Shown: positions 1-5,992, counted from the first letter of the stretch. The stretch: DNA of 6,084 nucleotides from an uncultured Ilumatobacter sp. (GCA_937891565.1 CALAHA010000091.1:1-6084), one strand, 5' to 3'. The notes: generated by a model not told the origin, from the sequence alone. Numbers and translations are program-made.

Positions 1-15
1 TTGCAGCGAGCATGA
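1..15 (+). CDS. 3' end of an upstream gene (possibly miaA), partial
   Basis: Frame 1 reads Leu-Gln-Arg-Ala then TGA at 13-15. This stop overlaps the dapF ATG (12-14) in an ATGA arrangement, the usual sign of translational coupling between operon neighbours. Only four codons are visible, so the product cannot be identified from sequence. In mycobacteria the gene before dapF is miaA, the tRNA dimethylallyltransferase, so miaA is a guess from synteny alone. The open frame could also be chance. Confidence 0.4.
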   Translation: MQRA

Positions 16-815
16 CGACCCTGACTCTGACCAAGCACCACGGCCTCGGCAACGATTTCCTGGTGCTCTTCGACCCGCCCGACGTCAATCACGCGCTCCT
101 CGCAATACAGCTCTGCAACCGCCACACCGGACTCGGTGCTGATGGCTTGCTGTTGGCCCACGATGCCGAGGGTTACGCAGCAAAGATGACGCTGTACAAC
201 GCCGACGGCTCACGAGCGGAAATGAGTGGCAACGGCATTCGCTGCTTCGCCCAGGCAGTTGCGGCACGCCGTGGCGACCTCGGCCCACAATTGATCCTCA
301 CCGACGCAGGCGACCGAGTCGTCGTGCTTGCCAGTACCGACGACGAACACACGATCTCGGCGCAGGTTGAGATGGGCGAAGTCGGAGTCCTCGGCGAGCC
401 GCAGGGCTGGGCGGCTCTGGCCTGCCTCCCCGATCGACCCGTTGCGCACCTCACCATGGGCAACCCGCACAGCGTCGTCGGCGTCGACGAAGTCGCTGTT
501 GTCGACTTAGCTGATCTGGGCGGCAAAGTTCCGCACGTCAACCTCGAGATTGTCGAGCCGGGCCCCGAGAGCAACGCAATTACCATGCGCGTCCACGAGC
601 GTGGCGCCGGGATCACCTTTGCCTGCGGCACGGGCGCCTGTGCGTCCGCGTATGCCGCAGCGCAGTGGGGGCTTGCCACACCGATCGACGGTGAGGTCCT
701 CGTCCACATGGACGGTGGAAGCGCCACCGTCAGGTTCTCGCCAGAAAATCCGACACTTGCCGTGCTGACTGGGCCGGCGACACACATCGCAACGATTCAG
801 GTGCCACTGCAATGA
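12..815 (+). CDS. dapF: Diaminopimelate epimerase DapF
   Basis: DapF is a cytoplasmic, PLP-independent epimerase that converts LL-diaminopimelate to meso-diaminopimelate, the precursor of lysine and of the peptidoglycan cross-link residue. The 267-residue length is normal for the family. The N-terminus has the typical HHGLGNDF motif (9-16). The two catalytic cysteines are C78 in SGNGIRC (72-78) and C205 in ACGTGAC (204-210). Substrate-contact motifs are also present: GNPH (150-153) and ERGAG (196-200). The ATG at 12 overlaps the stop of the preceding frame (ATGA), which supports this start and coupling. hflX follows 10 nt after the stop, so the two are very likely cotranscribed. No key residue is missing. 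The assignment is secure from motifs; the operon is inferred from spacing. Confidence 0.97.
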   Translation: MTTLTLTKHHGLGNDFLVLFDPPDVNHALLAIQLCNRHTGLGADGLLLAHDAEGYAAKMTLYNADGSRAEMSGNGIRCFAQAVAARRGDLGPQLILTDAGDRVVVLASTDDEHTISAQVEMGEVGVLGEPQGWAALACLPDRPVAHLTMGNPHSVVGVDEVAVVDLADLGGKVPHVNLEIVEPGPESNAITMRVHERGAGITFACGTGACASAYAAAQWGLATPIDGEVLVHMDGGSATVRFSPENPTLAVLTGPATHIATIQVPLQ

Positions 816-825
816 AAAGGACAGC

Positions 826-2178
826 GTGACGACTCCGTACAACGAAGCACTCGCCGAGACACTGATTGATCGGACGATCCGAGAGAAAATCGTGCTGGTC
901 GGCGTGACACTTCCTGGTGACGACGAAGAGTCGACCGAGGCAAGCCTGAACGAACTCGCTCTGCTGATTGACACGGCGGGGGCCGACGAGGTCGGCCGCA
1001 TGGTCCAAAAGCGTTCAGCGCCCGACCACACCTGGTACATCGGCAAGGGCAAAGTCGAAGAGCTCAAGCAGCTCTGCCTCGCCGTGGACGCTGACACCGT
1101 GGTGTTTGACAACAACCTGGGGCCGGCGCAGCAATTCAATCTTGAGAAGTTGTTGGGCCGAACAGCGATCGACCGCACGGCAGTGATCCTGGACATTTTT
1201 GGGCAGAACGCACACACGCTCGAAGGCAAGGCGCAGGTTGAACTCGCTCTGCTGCGCTATCGGCTGCCGCGGCTTCGGCGAGGGCTTTCTGACAAACAGG
1301 CGCAGCAGCGCGGCGGTGTCGGTGGACGGTTCGGTAGTGGCGAGACCAAAACTGAAGTCGAGCGTCGCCGGATCAAACGACGAATCACCAAGATCGAAAA
1401 AGACCTCGATGGCCTCGCCGAAACGCGCTTGCTGCAGCGCAAGGGGCGCAACAAGAGCGGCCTTGCCAACGTGGCGATCGTCGGCTACACCAACGCAGGC
1501 AAGTCGACATTGCTCAACGAGCTAACCGACTCGGGCGTACTGGTCGAAGACCGTCTTTTCGCCACGCTCGACCCGACCACGCGTCGACTGGCGTTGCCCG
1601 GTGGTGAGCCCGTGCTGCTCTCCGACACCGTTGGGTTCATCAGTCGCTTGCCGCACGGCCTCATCGAGTCGTTTAAGGGGACGCTTGAAGTCGCGGCGAT
1701 GGCCGACTACCTCGTGCATGTCGTCGACGTCACATCGCCCGACCCCCAGGGGCAGATCGATGCCGTTCGCCAAGTGCTCGGTGACATCGATGCGGCTGAA
1801 GTTCCCGAACTTCTCGTGTTCAACAAAGCTGACGCCCAGCCGGAAATCGCCAGGGAACTGACGGATCGCCATCCCGGTTCGGTTGCGATCAGTGCTGCCA
1901 CCGGCGACGGTGTTGAAATCTTCCTACGGACCTTGACCGACCGGCTCCGGGTACTGGCTGTTGTCTATGAAGTCCTAGTCCCCTACGAACGTGGAGACAT
2001 TCTCGCAGCGGTACACCGAGAGGGTGAAGTTGTCTCGATCGGTGATGGCGCCGGCCCGACCGAGGAGGCGTGGTTGATCCGGGCGCGTCTTTCTGATGCA
2101 TCCGCGGGTCGACTCAGCGAGTTTGTCATTGGCAAGTCGAATGGGTCTGACAACGCATCGACTGAGTCCGAGGCTTAA
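826..2178 (+). CDS. hflX: Ribosome-associated GTPase HflX
   Basis: This is a 450-residue GTPase of the Obg-HflX superfamily. In other bacteria HflX binds the 50S subunit and splits stalled or heat-damaged 70S ribosomes. The N-terminal HflX domain spans about 20-170 and includes the glycine-rich stretch GGVGGRFGSGET, followed by a charged linker helix (about 180-210). The G domain is complete: G1 GYTNAGKST (220-228), G3 DTVGF (267-271), G4 NKAD (333-336) and G5 SAA (356-358). The C-terminal portion is short and acidic at its end. The start is GTG at 826, chosen because AAAAGGA (815-821) gives a Shine-Dalgarno sequence 4 nt upstream and the family N-terminus begins here. It lies 10 nt after dapF and 2 nt before dapC, so it is an internal operon gene with no visible promoter of its own. 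Confidence 0.97.
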   Translation: MTTPYNEALAETLIDRTIREKIVLVGVTLPGDDEESTEASLNELALLIDTAGADEVGRMVQKRSAPDHTWYIGKGKVEELKQLCLAVDADTVVFDNNLGPAQQFNLEKLLGRTAIDRTAVILDIFGQNAHTLEGKAQVELALLRYRLPRLRRGLSDKQAQQRGGVGGRFGSGETKTEVERRRIKRRITKIEKDLDGLAETRLLQRKGRNKSGLANVAIVGYTNAGKSTLLNELTDSGVLVEDRLFATLDPTTRRLALPGGEPVLLSDTVGFISRLPHGLIESFKGTLEVAAMADYLVHVVDVTSPDPQGQIDAVRQVLGDIDAAEVPELLVFNKADAQPEIARELTDRHPGSVAISAATGDGVEIFLRTLTDRLRVLAVVYEVLVPYERGDILAAVHREGEVVSIGDGAGPTEEAWLIRARLSDASAGRLSEFVIGKSNGSDNASTESEA

Positions 2179-2180
2179 TC

Positions 2181-3311
2181 ATGGTTGCTATCGAAGCATC
2201 GACCGGCCCGTTCGCACCGCCGCCATACCCATATGACCGGTTGAACCGGCTGAAACCGATCGCCAACGCATTCGAGGGCGGATCGGTCGATCTGTCCATT
2301 GGAACGCCGTTCGATCCTCCGCCCGCTGCGGTGATCGAGGCGCTGGCGACCAGTGGCGCCGAGCGCGGTTATCCGCCGAGTGTGGGCACTCCGGTGTTCC
2401 GTGCGGCGTGCAGCAATTGGATGCAGCGGCGCCTTGGCGTCGACGTGCCGGTCGACCAGATCGCAGCTGCCGTTGGCTCCAAAGAGTTCGTCGCCTCGCT
2501 GCCGGGCTACATGAAGCTGCGTCATCCTGAACGTGACACGGTGCTGTACCCAGCCATTTCCTATCCGTCGTACGCAATGGGCGCCACACTTGGTCAGTGC
2601 CGCTCGGTGTCGGTGCCGTTCGGCCCCGATGGCGCTCTTGATCTTGGTGCAGTCGACCCGGCCGATATCGATCGGGCGCTCCTCCTGTGGGTCAACAGCC
2701 CGGGCAACCCGACCGGCCATCTCGACGATCTTGAAGCCGCCGCAACCTGGGGGCGTTCCAATGGAATCCCGGTGTTCTCGGACGAGTGCTACATCGAGTT
2801 CACGTGGGACGGCCAGCCGCGCACGATTCTGGAACACGGGCTTGACGGCGTCGTTGCCGTGCACTCGTTGTCAAAGCGCTCGAATCTGGCCGGAGCCCGA
2901 GCTGGTTTCTATGCTGGCGACGCTGAGATCGTGGATTTCTTGAAGAGCGTCCGCCAGCACGGTGGCATGCTCGTTCCTGGTCCCGTACAAGCCGCGGCTG
3001 CGGTTGCCTTTGACGACGACAAGCATGTCGAAGAGCAGCGCGACCGTTACCGCACGCGCCTCGAGCTGCTGGCCAACGTGATCTCGGAATGGTCTGGCAT
3101 CGATGTGCAGCGGCCCGGGGGAGCGTTCTACCTCTGGATCCCCGTCGAAGACGGATGGCAGTTCACCGAACGGCTCGCAGCCGAAGGTGGCGCCATTGTC
3201 AGCCCCGGCGAGTTTTATGGTGTCGATGGCACGAACTTCGTGCGTGTTGCCGTGGTACAACCGGACGACAAGATTGAACTCGTGGCTCGCCGCCTGGCGG
3301 CCGCCACCTGA
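2181..3311 (+). CDS. dapC: Succinyldiaminopimelate aminotransferase DapC (fold-type I, PLP)
   Basis: This 376-residue PLP-dependent aminotransferase has class I/II architecture. The Schiff-base lysine is K232 in HSLSKRSNLAGARAGF (228-243). Other landmarks are N176 in VNSPGNPTG (171-179), D201 and Y204 in SDECY, and the substrate-carboxylate arginine R355 in FVRVAV. The SLSKRSNLAG block and the VDLSIGTP and AAVGSKEFVASLP blocks resemble actinobacterial DapC. That enzyme transfers an amino group from glutamate to N-succinyl-2-amino-6-ketopimelate in the succinylase branch of diaminopimelate/lysine synthesis. The ATG at 2181 is 2 nt after the hflX stop, with GAGG (2170-2173) 7 nt upstream inside hflX. 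Sharing an operon with dapF fits the role. A related aminotransferase with another substrate is possible, since substrate specificity cannot be proved from motifs. Confidence 0.88.
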   Translation: MVAIEASTGPFAPPPYPYDRLNRLKPIANAFEGGSVDLSIGTPFDPPPAAVIEALATSGAERGYPPSVGTPVFRAACSNWMQRRLGVDVPVDQIAAAVGSKEFVASLPGYMKLRHPERDTVLYPAISYPSYAMGATLGQCRSVSVPFGPDGALDLGAVDPADIDRALLLWVNSPGNPTGHLDDLEAAATWGRSNGIPVFSDECYIEFTWDGQPRTILEHGLDGVVAVHSLSKRSNLAGARAGFYAGDAEIVDFLKSVRQHGGMLVPGPVQAAAAVAFDDDKHVEEQRDRYRTRLELLANVISEWSGIDVQRPGGAFYLWIPVEDGWQFTERLAAEGGAIVSPGEFYGVDGTNFVRVAVVQPDDKIELVARRLAAAT

Positions 3312-3354
3312 CCACGACGCGCACGGCACATCAGCGGGCGCAAGACGGAGCAAG

Positions 3355-4158
3355 ATGAACTCGAACCGACGCACTGGATTCCTCGTTGCGGGCATTGTCG
3401 TGCTGATCGTTGGGCTGATTGCGGCCGTGGGCCTGTGGTACTCGGCAGGGCAACGGCAATCCGATGCCGTGCGGGACTTAGCGCGGGCACCGGTCGGCTG
3501 TGACACGACCCTCAATTTTGAAGTCGCCGGCGAGTTCCTTGTTTTTCTGGAGACCGAGGGCGAGATCAGTGCTGTGACCGGAAGCTGTGTGGCGCCCGGT
3601 TCGTTTGGGCAGCTTGGGAGTCCGCGAAATCTCCCACCTGTGCGCCTCGCCTTAACAGGGCCTGACGGCTCAGACGTTGCGCTCGACACCCGCACCGGGG
3701 TCGATTATGACTCCGACGGCTCGGCGGGTCAGGTGATCCGGACGTTCGTCGTGGGAACCCCTGGCGACTACGTGCTGCGAGTCGAGCCGACGAACGGCTC
3801 CGAGCCCGCCGGGTACGCCATCGCCATTGGGCGCGATCCGAGCAACGGTGTGCAACCGTTGCAGCTCGGAGCGTTCGCTGCCGGAATCACAGGGTTGATT
3901 GTTGGACTCTCATTGATTGCAGTGAGCCGCCGCCGGGGTACTCCCGAGGCTTTGGTTCCCGTTGACCCATGGTCAAGCGCCCCCGAGTGGCCGACATCGC
4001 CTCCAGGGGCACAGCAACCTCCGCAATCAGCAGGCTGGGAGCAGCAGCCCGGGCCACCAATGCAGCCGCCAGGCTCTCCGGTACCGACTGCTCCGACGAC
4101 GAGTCCTTCAACGTCGACTCCGTCGCCATGGTCTCCACCCAAGATGCCGAGCCAGTAA
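3355..4158 (+). CDS. Unrecognised two-pass membrane protein with proline-rich cytoplasmic tail
   Basis: I do not recognise this 267-residue protein. The visible order is a short basic N-terminus (MNSNRR), a hydrophobic segment (about 8-30), a soluble region (about 31-168), a second hydrophobic segment (about 171-191) and an SRRRG stop-transfer. Last comes a low-complexity tail (201-267) with 22 prolines in 67 residues, plus Gln, Ser, Thr and four Trp. Positive charges flanking both segments suggest that both ends are cytoplasmic and the middle domain is outside. That domain has two cysteines (C49, C78) that could form a disulfide, and looks beta-rich, for example VRLALTGPDG and GDYVLRVEP. The start is ATG 3355, with GGAG (3347-3350) 4 nt upstream. 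The frame is open further upstream, but any earlier start would lie inside dapC. It is probably the last gene of the dapF-hflX-dapC set. Function unknown. Confidence 0.85.
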   Translation: MNSNRRTGFLVAGIVVLIVGLIAAVGLWYSAGQRQSDAVRDLARAPVGCDTTLNFEVAGEFLVFLETEGEISAVTGSCVAPGSFGQLGSPRNLPPVRLALTGPDGSDVALDTRTGVDYDSDGSAGQVIRTFVVGTPGDYVLRVEPTNGSEPAGYAIAIGRDPSNGVQPLQLGAFAAGITGLIVGLSLIAVSRRRGTPEALVPVDPWSSAPEWPTSPPGAQQPPQSAGWEQQPGPPMQPPGSPVPTAPTTSPSTSTPSPWSPPKMPSQ

Positions 4159-4160
4159 CC

Positions 4161-4198
4161 CCGCTGAGCAGTAACGGTGCAGCGCGACTCAGTAGCGG
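4161..4198. terminator. Possible bidirectional hairpin between convergent genes
   Basis: CCGCTGAG (4161-4168) can pair with CTCA (4188-4191) and GCGG (4195-4198), leaving a 3-nt bulge (GTA) and a loop of about 19 nt. It lies across the 30-nt gap between the membrane-protein stop and the lexA stop, and includes the last lexA codons. Neither side has a clear U-tract, so intrinsic termination is uncertain. Confidence 0.3.
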
Positions 4199-4818
4199 CG
4201 CATCACTGTGACGATCTTGCCGTACACCTCGACCTGATCGGCGGTGAACACCATTGGCTCCATGGTCGGGTTATGCGGGGTGAGTGTGACTTCGTTACCG
4301 GATCGGGCGTAGGTCTTTACCGTGGCCTCTCCGCCCGGGATGCCAGCGACAACGATGTCGCCGTTGGCGGGATGATCGATCTGGGTTGCAACGACGTAGT
4401 CGCCATTGAGGATGCCCGCATCGATCATTGATTCGCCTCGCACACGCAGCATGAACAGCTCTCCTTCACCGGCGAAGTCGACGGGAACCGGGAGGAGTTC
4501 TTCGACGTTTTCGGCGGCCAACACGTTGGTACCGGCGGCGACATCGCCGATGAGCGGGACGTGGCGAACTGGACGCTTGTCCATCATCGCGCCACTGTTG
4601 GAGTCGTAGCGAACCTCGATGGCACGGGGCTTGCTGGGGTCGCGGCGCAGGTAACCGTGACGCTGCAGGGTGTTCAGGTGGCTGTGCACCGTGGACGGCG
4701 AAGTGAGGCCGACCGCGTCGCCGATTTCACGGACTGACGGCGGGAACCCGCGGTCGCGCATCTGCTGTTCGATGAAATCGAGAATATCGCGCTGACGCTT
4801 ACTGATCTTGGGAGCCAT
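4189..4818 (-). CDS. lexA: SOS repressor LexA (self-cleaving serine peptidase, S24)
   Basis: LexA represses DNA-damage genes and undergoes RecA*-stimulated self-cleavage. This 209-residue protein has the full family layout. A winged-helix N-terminal domain carries the helix-turn-helix region SVREIGDAVGLTSPSTVHSH (28-47). The cleavage site is A95-G96 in GDVAAGTN. The catalytic dyad is S130 in RGESMIDAG and K168 in TVKTYAR. The start is ATG at 4818, giving MAPKISKRQ, the usual LexA beginning. The frame stays open upstream to 4905, but that extension contains the promoter and LexA boxes and is unlike family N-termini. No good Shine-Dalgarno sequence precedes 4818. The promoter position instead suggests a leaderless mRNA. 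It is divergent from the LysM gene and convergent with the membrane-protein gene. Autoregulation is very likely given the boxes at 4850-4880. Confidence 0.97.
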   Translation of the reverse strand: MAPKISKRQRDILDFIEQQMRDRGFPPSVREIGDAVGLTSPSTVHSHLNTLQRHGYLRRDPSKPRAIEVRYDSNSGAMMDKRPVRHVPLIGDVAAGTNVLAAENVEELLPVPVDFAGEGELFMLRVRGESMIDAGILNGDYVVATQIDHPANGDIVVAGIPGGEATVKTYARSGNEVTLTPHNPTMEPMVFTADQVEVYGKIVTVMRRY

Positions 4819-4824
4819 GAGAAC

Positions 4825-4853
4825 ATGATATTGCCTTGACTTGCTCAGGTCAA
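4825..4853 (-). promoter_or_regulatory. lexA sigma70-type promoter, TTGACC-N17-TATCAT
   Basis: On the minus strand the -35 TTGACC (4848-4853) is separated by exactly 17 nt from the -10 TATCAT (4825-4830), which fits TANNNT. Only 6 nt lie between the -10 and the lexA ATG. Transcription should therefore start at or within a base or two of the start codon, giving a leaderless mRNA, which is common in actinobacteria. The -35 shares four bases with the proximal LexA box. Confidence 0.7.
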
Positions 4854-4865
4854 ACATCTGTACGA
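4850..4865 (-). promoter_or_regulatory. LexA box 1 (proximal), overlapping the lexA -35
   Basis: On the minus strand this reads TCGTACAGATGTTTGA. Against the mycobacterial-type consensus TCGAAC-N4-GTTCGA it has two half-site mismatches. It differs at one half-site base from the M. tuberculosis lexA operator as I recall it. It overlaps the -35 hexamer, a position where bound LexA would block RNA polymerase. Confidence 0.6.
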
Positions 4866-4880
4866 CAAACATTCGTTCGA
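4865..4880 (-). promoter_or_regulatory. LexA box 2 (distal), abutting box 1
   Basis: On the minus strand this reads TCGAACGAATGTTTGT. It has a perfect left half-site and two mismatches in the right half-site against TCGAAC-N4-GTTCGA. It matches 13 of 14 positions of the Gram-positive SOS consensus CGAACRNRYGTTYC. It shares one base with box 1. The two form a 15-bp direct repeat with 12 of 15 identical positions (4851-4865 and 4866-4880). Confidence 0.65.
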
Positions 4881-4898
4881 TAAATCTGCCGGGAGCGG

Positions 4899-4927
4899 TT
4901 GACATCGAACACCTGTGCTGATTGACT
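4899..4927 (+). promoter_or_regulatory. Weak candidate promoter for the LysM gene
   Basis: A perfect -35 hexamer TTGACA (4899-4904) is followed 17 nt later by TTGACT (4922-4927). As a -10 this has the first and last T but lacks the key second-position A. A TCGAAC half-site (4905-4910) sits directly after the -35. Use of this promoter would give a leader of about 90 nt before the ATG at 5025 and place the LexA box at 4942-4957 just downstream of the start site. No better pair was found by eye. Confidence 0.25.
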
Positions 4928-4941
4928 GAGCTCTCAAGTAA

Positions 4942-4957
4942 TCGAACAAGCGTTTCG
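4942..4957 (+). promoter_or_regulatory. LexA box 3, on the LysM-gene side
   Basis: The core CGAACAAGCGTTTC (4943-4956) matches every position of the Gram-positive consensus CGAACRNRYGTTYC. The left half-site TCGAAC is also perfect for the mycobacterial form. It lies 68 bp upstream of the LysM start and about 62 bp from box 2, so it most likely serves the divergent LysM gene. Further unpaired TCGAAC half-sites lie at 4905-4910, 4955-4960 and 4972-4977. Confidence 0.6.
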
Positions 4958-5024
4958 AACTGTTCAGATCATCGAACGGTATCGATCGCCCACTCGGCAT
5001 TCGCGTCATCCGTTGGGAGTAGAC

Positions 5025-5480
5025 ATGGGCACCACTTTGCACACAGCACATCGCAGCCACGTTCAGGTCCGGTCGGCGCAGCCGCTGGCGTTCGTTTCGG
5101 CCACGTCGCTTTGCGTCGAGGCCGAAGTGCGAGGAATGTTTCGTCCGAAGGCCCCGAACTACGCAATCCGCCGTTTGCTGGTCGGCACAGCCGCCCTCGG
5201 GCTTGCTCTTGCTGCCCTCGCTGCAACTGTCGGATTGCTCGCTGGCTTTCAAGGCACCCCGGCATCAGCGTCGGGCGTCCAGTTGGCGCTCACCGACTCC
5301 ACGGACTCCACCGGCTTCACGGCACCGGCATCGATCCACGTCGCACAGCCTGGCGACACGTTGTGGTCGATTGCCGACGCGTACCGGGGCGCCATCAGTC
5401 GTGACCGCTACATTCGCGTGCTGATCCAAATGAACGGCGCCACCGGGGTCGCCTCCGGCGAAGCCATCTGGCTGCCCTGA
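5025..5480 (+). CDS. Membrane-anchored LysM protein, probable SOS cell-division suppressor (YneA/ChiZ/DivS-like)
   Basis: This is a 151-residue protein with an N-terminal stretch of about 50 residues ending in basic residues, one hydrophobic segment (about 51-75), a short Ser/Thr-rich linker and a single C-terminal LysM domain (104-151). The LysM domain begins IHVAQPGDTLWSIADAY and ends IWLP. LysM binds the glycan part of peptidoglycan, so the domain should face the cell wall. No separate catalytic domain is visible. The ATG at 5025 is preferred over the in-frame TTG at 5013 because GGGAG (5015-5019) lies 5 nt before it. In Mycobacterium (ChiZ), Corynebacterium (DivS) and Bacillus (YneA), small genes next to lexA, mostly with a LysM domain, are SOS-induced and delay division. 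The position here and LexA box 3 support the same role. Function is inferred from context and architecture, not from residue-level similarity. nrdR follows 37 nt downstream. Confidence 0.8.
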   Translation: MGTTLHTAHRSHVQVRSAQPLAFVSATSLCVEAEVRGMFRPKAPNYAIRRLLVGTAALGLALAALAATVGLLAGFQGTPASASGVQLALTDSTDSTGFTAPASIHVAQPGDTLWSIADAYRGAISRDRYIRVLIQMNGATGVASGEAIWLP

Positions 5481-5517
5481 TCCGCCAATGCCGAGCTTGG
5501 GGAGTATCGTATGTTCC

Positions 5518-5991
5518 ATGCGCTGCCCGGCTTGTCGAGACGACGATACGAAGGTTGTTGATTCACGCGTCGCCGAAGAGAACACCGCCATTCGACGACG
5601 CCGTCAGTGCCTAGCTTGCGCCCATCGTTTCACCACGTTCGAACGCGTTGATCATGCGCAGCTCACGGTCGTCAAGTCCGATGGTCGGACCGAGCCGTTC
5701 GCTCGCCAGAAACTGGTTGCTGGCCTCGCTGCATCGACCAAAGGTCGTTCGGTCACGCCCGAGGCCCTCGAACAACTCGCACTCACCGTCGAAGATTCCG
5801 TTCGCCTCCAGGGCTCCGAGATCTCGTCGGCCAATGTCGGGCTTGCTGTGCTGAAGCAACTGCGCTCGGTTGACGAAGTCGCGTACCTCCGCTTCGCCAG
5901 CGTCTACAAAAATTTTGACGCTGCGGTGGATTTCCACCGCGAGCTCGAGTTGATGGAGAAGGCCGAACACATCGAGTCGGCTCCGGTCTGA
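5518..5991 (+). CDS. nrdR: Transcriptional repressor NrdR
   Basis: NrdR senses ATP/dATP and represses ribonucleotide reductase operons. The 157-residue protein starts with the canonical MRCPAC. Its zinc ribbon has C3, C6, C31 and C34, and the basic block AIRRRRQCLACAHRFTTFER spans about 24-43. An ATP-cone domain follows (about 49-139), beginning VVKSDGRTEPF and ending near YLRFASVYKNFD. The start at 5518 is chosen because NrdR proteins begin exactly at MRCP. The frame is open back to an ATG at 5488, which would add ten unconserved residues. The Shine-Dalgarno-like GGGGAG (5499-5504) is 13 nt from 5518, longer than ideal. It lies 37 nt after the LysM gene, so cotranscription is plausible, though TATCGT (5505-5510) could also be a -10 for a near-leaderless transcript. 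No NrdR box was recognised in the window. Confidence 0.96.
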   Translation: MRCPACRDDDTKVVDSRVAEENTAIRRRRQCLACAHRFTTFERVDHAQLTVVKSDGRTEPFARQKLVAGLAASTKGRSVTPEALEQLALTVEDSVRLQGSEISSANVGLAVLKQLRSVDEVAYLRFASVYKNFDAAVDFHRELELMEKAEHIESAPV

Positions 5992-5992
5992 T

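Noticed and set aside
507..1229. Long minus-strand open frame (240 codons) across the end of dapF and start of hflX
   Set aside because: It is antisense to two well-supported genes, has no recognisable domain and a composition rich in Ser/Arg/Pro, and is typical of a shadow frame in GC-rich DNA.
3103..3354. N-terminal extension of the membrane protein back into dapC
   Set aside because: The extension overlaps dapC by over 200 nt and would bury the N-terminal hydrophobic segment. A good Shine-Dalgarno sequence precedes ATG 3355.
2871..3695. Minus-strand open frame (274 codons) across the dapC/membrane-protein junction
   Set aside because: It is antisense to both genes, has no family motif and no upstream Shine-Dalgarno sequence or promoter, and is best explained as a GC-driven shadow.
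4819..4905. Upstream extension of lexA to an in-frame start at 4905
   Set aside because: The added 29 codons would cover the promoter and both LexA boxes and do not resemble LexA N-termini, whereas MAPKISKRQ at 4818 does.
4957..4970. GAACTGTTC as a further full LexA box
   Set aside because: The half-sites are spaced too closely for the TCGAAC-N4-GTTCGA arrangement, and the expected right arm (4965-4970) matches at no position.
4845..5252. Minus-strand frame across the intergenic region and the LysM gene
   Set aside because: It runs antisense through regulatory sites and a supported LysM coding region, with no recognisable product.
5488..5517. Ten-residue N-terminal extension of NrdR
   Set aside because: NrdR family members start at MRCP with the zinc-ribbon cysteines immediately following. 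The extra residues are unconserved and ATG 5488 has no Shine-Dalgarno sequence.
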